Shown: positions 7,652 to 17,489, counted from the first letter of the stretch. The stretch: DNA of 64,000 nt from CAYVUM01 sp964619055 (GCA_964619055.1 CAZUDB010000007.1:27960-91959), one strand, 5' to 3'. Numbers and translations are program-made. The notes: a model not told the origin generated them from the sequence alone.

Positions 7652-9321
7652 CGACACTGTTGGACGTGGCCGGCCTCTCTGTTTCGTTTGGGCGAGGTGC
7701 GAGGGAGATCATCGCCGTCCGCAACGTCTCGTTCCAGGTCGATCGCGGCGAGACGGTAGCTCTCGTCGGCGAAAGTGGCTCCGGCAAATCCGTTACTGCG
7801 CTCAGTGTCATGCGGCTATTGCCGTATCCCCACGCCTGGCACCCCGGCGGCACCGTCCGCTTCCACGGCGAAGACCTCAAGGCCGCCAACGAGGCGCGGA
7901 TGCGCCAACTCCGTGGCGATCGTATGACCATGATCTTTCAGGAACCTCTAACCTCCTTGAACCCACTCCACTCCATCGAGAAGCAAATTGCTGAAGTGAT
8001 CATGGTTCATCATGGCATCAGCCGCCGCCAGGCCCGGCCTCGCGTGATCCAGCTGTTGCGTATGGTTGGCCTGCCGGAGGCGGAAAATCGGCTCGATGCC
8101 CTGCCCCATCAGTTCTCCGGCGGTCAGCAACAACGCGTGATGATCGCGATCGCGCTCGCCAACGAACCGGATCTGCTGATTGCTGATGAGCCCACGACCG
8201 CCCTCGATGTCACCGTGCAGGCCCAAATTCTAAAGCTTCTCAAAGAGTTACAGAACAAGATGACAATGGGACTGCTGCTGATCACCCATGATCTCACCAT
8301 CGTGCGGCGCGTCGCCGACCGGGTCTGCGTGATGAAGGACGGTGAGATCGTCGAACAAGGTCCGGTGGCCGATATCTTCGCCAAGCCCAGACACGACTAC
8401 ACGCGCCGCCTCATCGCTGCCGAGCCCAAGGACCGTCCCCCGCCGGCTCCCGCCGATGCGCCCGAATTGCTACGGACCACCGACAGCCGGGTTCTGTTTC
8501 CCATCAAACGCGGCGTGCTGCGCCGGACGGTGGACCACGTTCGTGCCGTAGACGGCATTTCGCTGGACCTACGGCGCGGTCACACCCTCGGCGTCGTTGG
8601 TGAAAGCGGATCGGGCAAAAGCACTCTGGCCCGCGCCCTCATCCGTCTGCAAAAAAGCAAAGGCTCCATCGTCTTTGACGGCGAAGAGCTTCAGGGTTTG
8701 ACTTGGCGAGCCCTGCGACCGTTGCGCCGGAGAATGCAGATCGTGTTCCAGGACCCATTCGGTAGCTTGAGCCCGCGCCTGACCGTCGGCCAAATCATCG
8801 CCGAGGGCCTGGAGATTCACCAGATCGGAACTGCCGCTGAGCGGGCCGACGCGGTTCACCGGGTCCTGGACGAGGTGGGACTCGACCCAGCGGTCCACAC
8901 CCGCTATCCGCATGAGTTTTCTGGCGGCCAGCGCCAGAGGATCGCCATCGCCCGCGCCCTGGTCCTGAGGCCCGACTTCATCGTGCTCGATGAGCCCACA
9001 AGCGCGCTGGATGTCTCAGTCCAGGCCCAGATCGTCGATCTACTCCGCGCGTTGCAGAAATCCCATAATCTGGCCTACCTGTTCATCAGCCATGATTTGC
9101 GTGTCGTGCGCGCGCTCGCTCACCACATCCTGGTGATGAAGGACGGTCAGGTCGTCGAACAAGGGCCAACCGATAGGGTGTTTGCGTCTCCAAGAACCGC
9201 ATACACGCGGGCCCTTATGGCGGCCGCATTCAATCTTGAGACGATCTCAGCGGAGCCCGGCAGCGGCGTTGCCGCGAACGCCTCAAATAGTGTCGAAAAC
9301 GCCGTAGGCGTAAAGCAATAG
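7648..9321 (+). CDS. yejF: Oligopeptide ABC transporter ATP-binding protein, two fused domains
   Basis: Cytoplasmic ATPase of 557 residues with two complete nucleotide-binding domains in one chain, as in YejF. Domain 1 has Walker A GESGSGKS near residue 42, Q-loop FQEPLTSLNPL, signature FSGGQQQR and Walker B LLIADEP. Domain 2 has GESGSGKST near residue 320, FQDPFGSLSPRL, FSGGQRQR and FIVLDEP. Both H-loops (ITHDL and FISHDL) are present, so both sites look active. Being the last yej gene, its 3' end runs 39 bases into the oppositely transcribed uppP, so the two coding regions share DNA. In Brucella and enterics this transporter is tied to peptide import and antimicrobial-peptide sensitivity. 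Confidence 0.96.
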   Translation: MTTLLDVAGLSVSFGRGAREIIAVRNVSFQVDRGETVALVGESGSGKSVTALSVMRLLPYPHAWHPGGTVRFHGEDLKAANEARMRQLRGDRMTMIFQEPLTSLNPLHSIEKQIAEVIMVHHGISRRQARPRVIQLLRMVGLPEAENRLDALPHQFSGGQQQRVMIAIALANEPDLLIADEPTTALDVTVQAQILKLLKELQNKMTMGLLLITHDLTIVRRVADRVCVMKDGEIVEQGPVADIFAKPRHDYTRRLIAAEPKDRPPPAPADAPELLRTTDSRVLFPIKRGVLRRTVDHVRAVDGISLDLRRGHTLGVVGESGSGKSTLARALIRLQKSKGSIVFDGEELQGLTWRALRPLRRRMQIVFQDPFGSLSPRLTVGQIIAEGLEIHQIGTAAERADAVHRVLDEVGLDPAVHTRYPHEFSGGQRQRIAIARALVLRPDFIVLDEPTSALDVSVQAQIVDLLRALQKSHNLAYLFISHDLRVVRALAHHILVMKDGQVVEQGPTDRVFASPRTAYTRALMAAAFNLETISAEPGSGVAANASNSVENAVGVKQ

Positions 9322-10098
9322 GGCGACGCCAAGAGCGATGCGATAGATCACGAACGGCGTGAACGTCGCGCGGCGTAGCCATGCCATAAGCCCCCAGATG
9401 GCCGCGAGTGCCGAGACAAAAGCAAGACCCGCAGCCAGTGCCACATCACGGGTCAGAGCCATATTGCCGGCCCCGGCCACATCAAGGCCAAGCAACAGGC
9501 CGGCACCGGCGATCGCCGGGATCGACAGCAGCATGGAGAAGCGGGCCGCCTCTGTCCGCTCGAACCCCAGCATCCGCGCCGCCGTCATTGTCACACCTGA
9601 TCGGCTGGTACCCGGGATCAGGGCGAAGGCCTGGGCCAACCCGATCACTGCGGCGTCCGCAATCCCCATATGCGTTATCCGTCGCTTTGCGCTGAACCGT
9701 TTGTCGGCAAGCCACAACAGTACACCGAACACAATAGTTGCCCAGGCAATCACCTCCACGCTTCGAATACCCTCGGGGATCAAGGATTTCAGGGCAAATC
9801 CGGCGATGATGACTGGAAGGGTCGCGACAATCAGGCACAATACCAGGTTCGCGTCGTCTCCCTGCCGGCGCCCCCGTACCACAGCCCAAGCCCCGCGTAG
9901 GACGGCCAAAACGTCCCGCCAAAAGTAGATCAATACGGCAAACAGCGTACCGACATGGACCGCCACATCGATGATCAGGCCCTGATCCGGCCACCCAGTA
10001 AGGGCCGGGATAAGCACGAGATGTCCCGACGAACTGATCGGCAAGAATTCCGTAATGCCTTGGACTAACGCCAAGACCACAATATGAAGCACTAACAC
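9283..10098 (-). CDS. uppP: Undecaprenyl-diphosphatase
   Basis: Integral membrane phosphatase that recycles undecaprenyl pyrophosphate to the monophosphate carrier used for peptidoglycan and other surface glycans (BacA/UppP family). The 271-residue product shows the two active-site motifs: GITEFLPISSSGHL near residue 14 and IPGTSRSGVT near residue 160. About eight hydrophobic helices are visible. The start is a GTG at 10096-10098, and another GTG lies two codons in. The 3' end overlaps the 3' end of yejF by 39 bases on the opposite strand, leaving no room for a terminator between the two convergent units. Confidence 0.96.
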   Translation of the reverse strand: MLVLHIVVLALVQGITEFLPISSSGHLVLIPALTGWPDQGLIIDVAVHVGTLFAVLIYFWRDVLAVLRGAWAVVRGRRQGDDANLVLCLIVATLPVIIAGFALKSLIPEGIRSVEVIAWATIVFGVLLWLADKRFSAKRRITHMGIADAAVIGLAQAFALIPGTSRSGVTMTAARMLGFERTEAARFSMLLSIPAIAGAGLLLGLDVAGAGNMALTRDVALAAGLAFVSALAAIWGLMAWLRRATFTPFVIYRIALGVALLLYAYGVFDTI

Positions 10099-10543
10099 AG
10101 CTAATTAACCCTATATCTCGCATCAATGGCGCGTACTCTCGCACAGTAGGCAAGAGGGTGAAAGATTCCCTGAGCCTACGTATTCAGGCTTGTATTTTTG
10201 TGCCGAGAAGGAGACATTCTGGGCGCCCGGGATCGGTTTCGCTCCGGCGTGGTGAGAAACGCACTCGAGTGAAGGTGCTGCCAACCGTTGTGGGGGAGCG
10301 AAAAGGGACAAGGTGCAGGCATCAACACGGCCGCACCGCTTGGCGTTAGAGGAATGGACGGCCGACCAATACTCGGGTCATGGCTCACTTCTGGGCAAAA
10401 ACCTGAGTTGATCAGCGGGTCTGCGGCGGCCATGTCCCATAGGTGATAAAAGAACGGGCAACCAGCGAGCCCGGGATGGTCAGACCCGGCTCGGTAATAC
10501 TTGGCACGGTCAGGCCCAACACGGTCAGGATGGAGTTAAGGGA
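10099..10543. other. Intergenic leader between uppP and gltB
   Basis: About 445 bases separate divergent uppP and gltB and contain both promoters. Open frames here are compositionally implausible as protein. Near the gltB end the nonamer ACGGTCAGG occurs at 10506-10514 and 10521-10529, and the related ATGGTCAGA at 10476-10484, all in the same orientation. I could not assign these to a known regulator. No sigma-54 type GG-N10-GC element with correct spacing was found. A GGAG at 10532 and AAGGGA at 10538 are the only ribosome-binding candidates. Confidence 0.5.
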
Positions 10544-10555
10544 TTGGAACCACGC

Positions 10556-13500
10556 ATGCCTTTGTCTGCGTTGCCCGCGATGCAGGGTCTCTATGACCCG
10601 CGGAACGAGCACGACGCCTGCGGCGTCGGGTTTGTCGCGAACATTAAGAACCGCCAGAGCCATGACGTCGTCGAACAGGGCCTGCAGATCCTGTGTAATC
10701 TCCACCATCGCGGCGCCGTGGGCGCGGATCCACTGGCGGGTGACGGTGCCGGCCTCCTGATTCACATTCCCGATGCTTTTTTGCGCGAGGAATGCGCCCG
10801 CCTCGGCTTCGATTTGCCAGAGCCGGGCGATTACGCCGTTGGCATGGTGTTTCTGCCGCAGCTAAAGGAAACCCGACGCAAGTGTATCGCGGCAATGGAA
10901 TGGGCCGTGACATCCGAGGGACAAACCGTGTTGGGCTGGCGGGATGTGCCCACCGACAATGCGGTGCTCGGTGAAAGCGTCAAGCCGAGTGAGCCGGTCA
11001 TTCGCCAAATCTTCATCGGGCGCGGCCCCGAGACCCCCAATGCGGATGCCATGGAGCGCAAGCTGTTCGTGGCGCGCAAGATCGCTCACCACCGGATCTG
11101 GGACCACCGCTATCAGGGTCAGGAGCAATTTTACATCGCCTCCTTGTCGACCCGGACCATCACCTACAAAGGAATGATCCTGGCGGCCAACCTCTCCACC
11201 TACTACCCCGATATCAAGGAAGACCGTCTGGTCTCCGCACTGGCGCTTGTCCACCAGCGGTTTTCAACGAACACGTTTCCGTCGTGGCGTCTGGCTCAGC
11301 CCTTCCGCTACCTTTGTCACAATGGGGAAATCAACACCCTGCGCGGCAACATTAATTGGATGCAGGCGCGGCGCCACTCGATGAAGTCGGACCTGTTGGG
11401 CGAAGATCTGGCCCGGCTTTGGCCGCTGATAGCAGACGGCATTTCTGATTCTGCTACGTTTGATAACTGCCTGGAGTTGTTGGTGGCGGGCGGCTACTCG
11501 CTGGCCCATGCGATGATGTTAATGATCCCCGAAGCCTGGGACAGCAACCCACTGATGGATGACAGGCGGCGCGCCTTCTATGAGTACCATGCCGCGTTGA
11601 TGGAGCCGTGGGACGGGCCGGCCGGGATCGCGTTCACGGACGGACGCCAGATTGGCGCGACGTTGGACCGTAACGGCCTGCGCCCCGCCCGCTACGTCAT
11701 AACCGACGATGACTATGTGATAATGGGCTCCGAGGTGGGTGCGCTACCCATTCCGGAAAGCAAGATCATCAAGAAGTGGCGGCTGCAGCCGGGCAAGATG
11801 TTTCTCATCGATCTGGAGCAGGGCCGGATCATTGATGACGAGGAACTCAAGGACTCGCTCGCCAGTGCCCGCCCCTATCAGCAGTGGCTGGACGCGAACC
11901 AGACCAAGGTGGAAGACCTTCCGGCGGAGGTGGGGCCCATGCCCCCGGACTCGGCTACATTGCTGGATCGCCAGCAAGCCTTCGGCTACACCCAGGAGGA
12001 TCTGAAGTTCTTCCTGGCGCCGATGGCGCTCACTGGGCAGGAGCCCGTCGGCTCCATGGGCCGCGACACGCCCCTGGCGGTGCTGTCAGACCGCCCGAAA
12101 CTTCTTTACGACTACTTTAAGCAGTGTTTTGCGCAGGTCACCAATCCGCCCATCGACTCGATCCGCGAAGAATTGGTGATGTCGCTGGTTACTCTCATTG
12201 GGCCGCGGCCGAACCTGATGTCGTTCGAAGGCGCCAAGGCCCACCGTCGCCTGGAGGCTAAGCACCCAATCCTTTCCAACACGGATCTGGAGCGAATCCG
12301 GCGGATCGAGAACCATCTGGACCGGGCCTTTCGGACCTGCACGCTCGACATCTGCTATCCCGCCGAAGAGGGCGAGGGCGGATTGCGTCCGGCCGTGAAT
12401 GCGCTGATGCAGGCCGCCGAACGAGCCGTTCGCAGCGGTTACAATATCATCATTCTCTCCGACCGCACCGTGGGCGCCGACTGGATTCCGATCCCGGCCC
12501 TGCTCGCGACTGCGGGTGTTCATCATCACCTGATCCGGGAAGGCCTGCGGACCGAGGTGGGCCTCGTTGTCGAAACCGGCGAAGCGCGGCAGACTCACGA
12601 TTTCTGCCTCCTTGGCGGCTATGGTGCTGAGGCGATTAATCCCTATCTCGCCTTCGACACCTTATCGGCCGTTTGCCATGACTTGCCGGAGCCGATCAGC
12701 GAGGAAGAAGCACACAAGCGTTACGTCAAAGCCGTCTGCAAGGCGATGCTGAAGGTGATGGCCAAGATGGGCATTTCCACCTTCCAGTCGTACTGCGGCG
12801 CTCAGATCTTTGATGCGGTGGGGTTATCGCAGGAATTTGTCGGTGAGTACTTCACGGGCACGCATTCGGCGGTGGGCGGTATCGGTTTGGCCGAAATCGC
12901 GTCTGAGTCGGTCAAACGCCATGATGCGGCTTGGGGCGCCAACCCGGTTCTGCGCTCATCCTTGGATGTCGGTGGTGAACTGGCCTTCCGGTTGCGCGGT
13001 GAAGAACATGTCTGGACACCGGAAACGGTGGCCCTGCTCCAGCACGCCTGCCGATCGGCGGACGAAAAGAAGTATCGGGCCTACAGCAAAAAGGTCGACG
13101 ACCAGACCCGTAAGCTCAAGAATCTGCGCGGCTTGTTCGATCTGAAATTTGCTGAGACGCCATTGCCGCTTGACGAAGTCGAGCCGACCTCGGAGATCGT
13201 CAAGCGGTTCTCGACCGGTGCTATGTCGTTCGGCTCAATCTCGTGGGAAGCGCACACCACCCTGGCGCTGGCGATGAACCGGATTGGCGGCAAATCCAAC
13301 ACGGGCGAGGGGGGTGAAGAGGCGAGCCGCTTTAACCCCTTGCCCAATGGTGACACTATGCGATCCGCCATCAAGCAGGTGGCGTCCGGCCGCTTCGGCG
13401 TAACCGCTGAATACCTGGCCAATTCGGACGACATCCAGATCAAGATGGCCCAAGGCGCAAAGCCCGGCGAAGGCGGCCAACTTCCCGGCTATAAAGTCGA

Positions 13501-15205
13501 CGATTGGATCGCCAAGGTCCGGCATTCGACGCCCGGCGTCGGCTTGATCTCACCGCCGCCACACCACGATATCTATTCCATCGAGGATCTGGCACAGCTC
13601 ATCCATGACTTAAAGAATGCCAATCCGGAGGCACGGGTCAGCGTCAAACTCGTGTCCGAGGTGGGGGTTGGAACGATCGCGGCCGGGGTCTCCAAAGCCC
13701 ATGCCGATCATGTCACCATCGCCGGATTCGAAGGCGGGACCGGCGCGAGCCCGCTCACTTCCATTCATCACGCCGGCTCACCGTGGGAAATCGGCTTGGC
13801 CGAAACCCATCAAACGCTTGTCCTTAACGATCTCCGCGGCCGGATCGCCGTGCAGGTGGACGGCGGCATGCGGACCGGCCGGGACCTCGTCGTCGGCATC
13901 CTGCTTGGCGCCGATGAGTTCGGGATTTCGACAGCGGCTTTGATCTCAGCAGGCTGTATCATGATGCGGAAGTGTCACCTGAACACCTGCCCGGTTGGTG
14001 TCGCGACCCAGGACCCAGAGCTTCGCAAGCGCTTCTCCGGCGAGCCGGATCATGTCGTCAACTTCATGATGTTTCTGGCCGAAGAGGTTCGGGAGTGGAT
14101 GGCCAAGCTGGGTTTCCGCACAGTCAACGAAATGATTGGGCGTACCGACCGGTTAGAGATGCGCCAGGCCCTGGACCACTGGAAGGCCCGCGGGCTCAAT
14201 TTCGCGAAGATCTTCCATCAGGTCGAGGCTGCGCCCGACGTGGCCCGCTACAACTGCGCGAAACAAGACCATGGGCTCGAACATGCCCTCGATCATGCTT
14301 TGATCCGCGAGGCAGGACAGGCGCTCGATCTGCGGACACCGGTGCGCATCGAAACTCCGATCCGCAACGTGAACCGTACCGTTGGCACCATGCTGTCGAA
14401 CCAGATTGTGCGGCGCTATGGACATGCCGGGCTGCCCGATAACACCATTCACATCAGGGCCAAGGGCAATGCTGGCCAGAGCTTTGGTGCCTTTCTTGCC
14501 CACGGCGTGACCCTTGAGCTGGAAGGAGATGCGAACGACTACGTGGGCAAGGGGCTCTCAGGCGGACGCATCATCGTCTATCCAGCCGCAGAATGCCCGA
14601 TCGAACCGCACGAGAACATCGTCATCGGCAACACCGTCCTTTACGGCGCGATCTCGGGTGAGACGTACTTTCGCGGCGTCGCCGGTGAGCGTTTCGCCGT
14701 CCGCAATTCCGGTGTCTTTGCCGTTGTCGAAGGTGTCGGCGACCACGGTTGCGAGTACATGACGGGAGGCTGCGTTGTTGTCCTCGGCCAGACTGGTCGG
14801 AACTTCGCCGCCGGTATGAGCGGCGGGATCGCATATGTCCTGGACGAGGACGGGCAGTTCGAGCGCCGCTGCAACCTTGCCATGGTCGACCTGGAGCCGA
14901 TCGCCGAAGAGGATGCGTTCTTGGATCACCTCGCGCACCAACGCGGCGATCTGGAGGCCCACGGACAGGTGGAGATCATGCACGACATGACGCGCGGCGA
15001 TGCACAGCGCCTTTACACACTCGTGGACAAGCACCGCCGCTATACCGGCAGCCGACGCGCCGGCTATATCCTTACCAACTGGAAAGACGTTCTCCCGAAG
15101 TTTGTGAAGGTCATGCCCGTCGACTATCGGCGTGCACTGCAAACCATGCAAGCCAAGTCGCGGGAGGCCGAACGGAACGACATCGCCGTTGCCGTGGGAG
15201 CATAA
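10556..15205 (+). CDS. gltB: Glutamate synthase (NADPH) large subunit
   Basis: Alpha subunit of GOGAT, 1549 residues. It transfers the amide nitrogen of glutamine to 2-oxoglutarate. Domain order: N-terminal class II glutaminase, whose nucleophile Cys22 in DACGVGF is exposed after removal of a 21-residue propeptide; a central domain; the FMN synthase domain; and a C-terminal beta-helix domain. The 3Fe-4S cluster cysteines are in CIMMRKCHLNTC (Cys1134, 1140, 1145). The ATG at 10556 is preferred, while a TTG at 10544 is also in frame and would lengthen the propeptide to 25 residues. It is followed six bases later by gltD. Ammonia assimilation by GS-GOGAT is therefore encoded here. Confidence 0.97.
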   Translation: MPLSALPAMQGLYDPRNEHDACGVGFVANIKNRQSHDVVEQGLQILCNLHHRGAVGADPLAGDGAGLLIHIPDAFLREECARLGFDLPEPGDYAVGMVFLPQLKETRRKCIAAMEWAVTSEGQTVLGWRDVPTDNAVLGESVKPSEPVIRQIFIGRGPETPNADAMERKLFVARKIAHHRIWDHRYQGQEQFYIASLSTRTITYKGMILAANLSTYYPDIKEDRLVSALALVHQRFSTNTFPSWRLAQPFRYLCHNGEINTLRGNINWMQARRHSMKSDLLGEDLARLWPLIADGISDSATFDNCLELLVAGGYSLAHAMMLMIPEAWDSNPLMDDRRRAFYEYHAALMEPWDGPAGIAFTDGRQIGATLDRNGLRPARYVITDDDYVIMGSEVGALPIPESKIIKKWRLQPGKMFLIDLEQGRIIDDEELKDSLASARPYQQWLDANQTKVEDLPAEVGPMPPDSATLLDRQQAFGYTQEDLKFFLAPMALTGQEPVGSMGRDTPLAVLSDRPKLLYDYFKQCFAQVTNPPIDSIREELVMSLVTLIGPRPNLMSFEGAKAHRRLEAKHPILSNTDLERIRRIENHLDRAFRTCTLDICYPAEEGEGGLRPAVNALMQAAERAVRSGYNIIILSDRTVGADWIPIPALLATAGVHHHLIREGLRTEVGLVVETGEARQTHDFCLLGGYGAEAINPYLAFDTLSAVCHDLPEPISEEEAHKRYVKAVCKAMLKVMAKMGISTFQSYCGAQIFDAVGLSQEFVGEYFTGTHSAVGGIGLAEIASESVKRHDAAWGANPVLRSSLDVGGELAFRLRGEEHVWTPETVALLQHACRSADEKKYRAYSKKVDDQTRKLKNLRGLFDLKFAETPLPLDEVEPTSEIVKRFSTGAMSFGSISWEAHTTLALAMNRIGGKSNTGEGGEEASRFNPLPNGDTMRSAIKQVASGRFGVTAEYLANSDDIQIKMAQGAKPGEGGQLPGYKVDDWIAKVRHSTPGVGLISPPPHHDIYSIEDLAQLIHDLKNANPEARVSVKLVSEVGVGTIAAGVSKAHADHVTIAGFEGGTGASPLTSIHHAGSPWEIGLAETHQTLVLNDLRGRIAVQVDGGMRTGRDLVVGILLGADEFGISTAALISAGCIMMRKCHLNTCPVGVATQDPELRKRFSGEPDHVVNFMMFLAEEVREWMAKLGFRTVNEMIGRTDRLEMRQALDHWKARGLNFAKIFHQVEAAPDVARYNCAKQDHGLEHALDHALIREAGQALDLRTPVRIETPIRNVNRTVGTMLSNQIVRRYGHAGLPDNTIHIRAKGNAGQSFGAFLAHGVTLELEGDANDYVGKGLSGGRIIVYPAAECPIEPHENIVIGNTVLYGAISGETYFRGVAGERFAVRNSGVFAVVEGVGDHGCEYMTGGCVVVLGQTGRNFAAGMSGGIAYVLDEDGQFERRCNLAMVDLEPIAEEDAFLDHLAHQRGDLEAHGQVEIMHDMTRGDAQRLYTLVDKHRRYTGSRRAGYILTNWKDVLPKFVKVMPVDYRRALQTMQAKSREAERNDIAVAVGA

Positions 15206-15211
15206 GACGCC

Positions 15212-16663
15212 ATGGGCAAGCCAACGGGTTTTCTAGAAATTCAACGCCGCGATCGTGCCTACATTCCGGTCGGCGAGCGTGTAAGGCAATGGAACGAGTT
15301 CGTTGTCCCTCTCGGCGACGATGAATTGGCGCGGCAAGGGGCGCGCTGCATGGATTGCGGCATCCCTTATTGCCACCAGGGTTGTCCCGTCAACAACATT
15401 ATCCCGGACTGGAACGACCTGGTTTTTCGTCACCAGTGGCGTGAGGCGAGTGACGTCCTTCACTCCACCAACAACTTTCCGGAGTTTACGGGCCGGATCT
15501 GCCCGGCACCGTGTGAAGCGGCCTGTACGCTGAACCTCATCGATCAGCCGGTGACGATCAAATCGATCGAATGCGCCATCGTGGATCGAGCGTGGGAGGA
15601 AGGCTGGATCGCACCGCAAATCCCCACCCACCGAACGGGCAAGCGGGTTGCGGTCGTCGGCTCCGGTCCGGCCGGTATGGCCTGCGCGCAGCAGTTGGCC
15701 CGCGCTGGCCATGGCGTTGTGGTCTATGAGAAGCGTGACAAAATCGGCGGTCTACTCCGCTACGGCATTCCAGATTTCAAAATGGAAAAGCACCTCATTG
15801 ATCGCCGCATGGCACAGATGCAGGCCGAGGGCGTTGAATTCCGTCCCAACAGCCATGTCGGTGTCGACATCGAGGTGTCTGACCTCATCCGCGGCTTCGA
15901 TGCGGTCGTGCTCGCCGGTGGCGCGGAGCAGCCTCGCGACCTGCCCGTTCCGGGGCGCGACTTGGCCGGTATCCATTACGCAATGGACTTCCTCACACAA
16001 CAAAACGCCCGCGTCGCGGGCCGCGACGCGGACCCGGCCTCTCGGATCTTGGCCACCGGCAAGCATGTTGTCGTTATTGGTGGCGGCGATACGGGCTCGG
16101 ACTGTGTCGGCACCTCGATTCGTCAGGGTGCCGCCTCCGTGACCCAATTGGAAATCATGCCACGCCCGCCCGAACGGGAAGACAAGGGCATCACCTGGCC
16201 CGATTGGCCCCTAAAGCTCCGCACGTCCTCGTCCCAGGAAGAGGGCTGCGAGAGGGACTGGGCGGTTGCCACCACGCGGCTCTCCGGCGGCAACCATGTA
16301 GAGAAGCTCCATCTTCAGCGCCTGCAATGGATGCCTGGCAACAACGGCGCCATGAGGATGGAGCCCGTCGCCGGCAGCGAGTTCGCCATCGACGTTGACC
16401 TCGTCCTGCTCGCCATGGGCTTCGTTCATCCAACCCACGACGGTCTCCTCACCGGCTCCGGGGTGGAACTGGACGAGCGTGGCAACGTTAAAGCGGATAC
16501 GGAAGCTGACCCCGGCTCCTACCGGACGAACGTCGACGGCGTTTTCACGTGCGGCGACATGCGAAAGGGTCAATCCCTTGTCGTGTGGGCGATCCGGGAG
16601 GGGCGGCAGTGTGCCCGCTCTATTGATCAGGTTTTGATGGGCCACAGTGAGTTGCCGCGATGA
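15212..16663 (+). CDS. gltD: Glutamate synthase (NADPH) small subunit
   Basis: Beta subunit of GOGAT, 483 residues, which feeds NADPH electrons through FAD and iron-sulfur clusters to GltB. The N-terminal Cys-rich region holds CMDCGIPYCHQGC near residue 48 and CPAPCEAAC near residue 98, ligands for the 4Fe-4S centres. A first Rossmann motif VVGSGPAGMACAQQLARAG binds FAD near residue 147. A second, VVIGGGDTGSDC near residue 288, binds NADPH. It begins six bases after gltB and ends in an ATGA overlap with the small zinc-ribbon gene, so the operon continues. Confidence 0.97.
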   Translation: MGKPTGFLEIQRRDRAYIPVGERVRQWNEFVVPLGDDELARQGARCMDCGIPYCHQGCPVNNIIPDWNDLVFRHQWREASDVLHSTNNFPEFTGRICPAPCEAACTLNLIDQPVTIKSIECAIVDRAWEEGWIAPQIPTHRTGKRVAVVGSGPAGMACAQQLARAGHGVVVYEKRDKIGGLLRYGIPDFKMEKHLIDRRMAQMQAEGVEFRPNSHVGVDIEVSDLIRGFDAVVLAGGAEQPRDLPVPGRDLAGIHYAMDFLTQQNARVAGRDADPASRILATGKHVVVIGGGDTGSDCVGTSIRQGAASVTQLEIMPRPPEREDKGITWPDWPLKLRTSSSQEEGCERDWAVATTRLSGGNHVEKLHLQRLQWMPGNNGAMRMEPVAGSEFAIDVDLVLLAMGFVHPTHDGLLTGSGVELDERGNVKADTEADPGSYRTNVDGVFTCGDMRKGQSLVVWAIREGRQCARSIDQVLMGHSELPR

Positions 16664-16893
16664 TCGTGTTTGATCTCTCTTGCAACGGCGGCCATACCTT
16701 TGAGGGCTGGTTTCGCTCCACTGCGGACTTCGAAGCGCAACAGGCGGCAGGCTCCATCCCCTGCCCCATTTGCGGCGACACAAGCGTGACCAAAGCGCTC
16801 TCGGCACCGCGCATTAACGGCGGCGCTCAAGCGCCATCGACGCCCTGCGGTCAACCGGCCTGCGTACCTGGTGGGTGCGCCTTTTCAAGCTGA
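16660..16893 (+). CDS. Small zinc-ribbon protein, short DUF1178-like
   Basis: A 77-residue protein whose start overlaps the gltD stop (ATGA), so it is translated with gltD. The N-terminal half (MIVFDLSCNGGHTFEGWFRS, then CPICG) matches the start of DUF1178 proteins, which are usually about twice as long. Cys8, His12 and the CPICG pair could bind one metal. The C-terminal part ends in a second Cys cluster, CGQPACVPGGC, instead of the normal DUF1178 C-terminal domain, as in FmdB-like putative regulators. The biochemical function is unknown. Short length with intact cysteines suggests a compact variant, not a truncated gene. Confidence 0.75.
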   Translation: MIVFDLSCNGGHTFEGWFRSTADFEAQQAAGSIPCPICGDTSVTKALSAPRINGGAQAPSTPCGQPACVPGGCAFSS

Positions 16894-16943
16894 ATGCCGC
16901 TCTGTCGGTTGCCTCTCCGCTCGCAACGCGGGAAGTCATTTGA

Positions 16944-17489
16944 ATGCCGGACATCTACCGCTTCGCCGAACGGATGTTCGGCATGGACGACGTCACCTGG
17001 GCTCGGCACGCCAGCCCATGGAGCGTTTGGACCCGCGTTGCGACCCTGCCTGTTCTGTTACTGGCCCTATACAGCCACGTCTGGATCGGTTGGTGGGGCG
17101 CAGCGACGGCCGTAGTGGTCTCGTGCACTTGGATCTGGCTAAACCCGCGGCTGTTCCCACCGCCTGCCCGCACGGACACCTGGTCAGCGCGGGCGACCTT
17201 CGGGGAACGCATTTGGCTCGCCCGCCACGCGCAGCCGGTACCAAAACATCACCGCACGGTGCCCCATGTCCTTTCCGTCGTGGCCGGGATCGGCAGCGTG
17301 ATCGGTCTCGTGGGCGCCGGGTTTGGCGCCGCATGGCCAACGCTCATCGGCGCGGTGCTCGCATACCGCAGCAAGCTGTGGTTTTGTGACCGGATGGTGT
17401 GGTTGTTTGAGGATATGAGAATCGTGGACCCGCGCGTAACCGACTGGATGAGAATTGGTCAGGAACTGAATAGCAGGGACGCGACCTGA
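16944..17489 (+). CDS. DUF6653 family membrane protein
   Basis: A 181-residue protein recognised by its conserved N-terminus WARHASPWSVWTR, followed by two hydrophobic helices (about 33-68) with a WIGWWG turn and WIWLNPRLFPPP, the typical DUF6653 pattern. A second hydrophobic pair lies at about 107-140. Function is unknown in all relatives I recall. It begins 50 bases after the zinc-ribbon gene, and its TGA overlaps the next ATG (TGATG at 17487-17491), which couples it to the DUF423 gene. Confidence 0.7.
   Translation: MPDIYRFAERMFGMDDVTWARHASPWSVWTRVATLPVLLLALYSHVWIGWWGAATAVVVSCTWIWLNPRLFPPPARTDTWSARATFGERIWLARHAQPVPKHHRTVPHVLSVVAGIGSVIGLVGAGFGAAWPTLIGAVLAYRSKLWFCDRMVWLFEDMRIVDPRVTDWMRIGQELNSRDAT

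Noticed and set aside
10503..10520. TGGCACGGTCAGG as a sigma-54 promoter before gltB
   Set aside because: The -24-like TGGCAC is not followed by a TTGC at the required spacing.
10412..10765. Minus-strand frame across the gltB leader with repeated GLT(V/I)P units
   Set aside because: It overlaps the gltB start, lacks a ribosome-binding site, and the repeats are explained by the direct DNA repeats.
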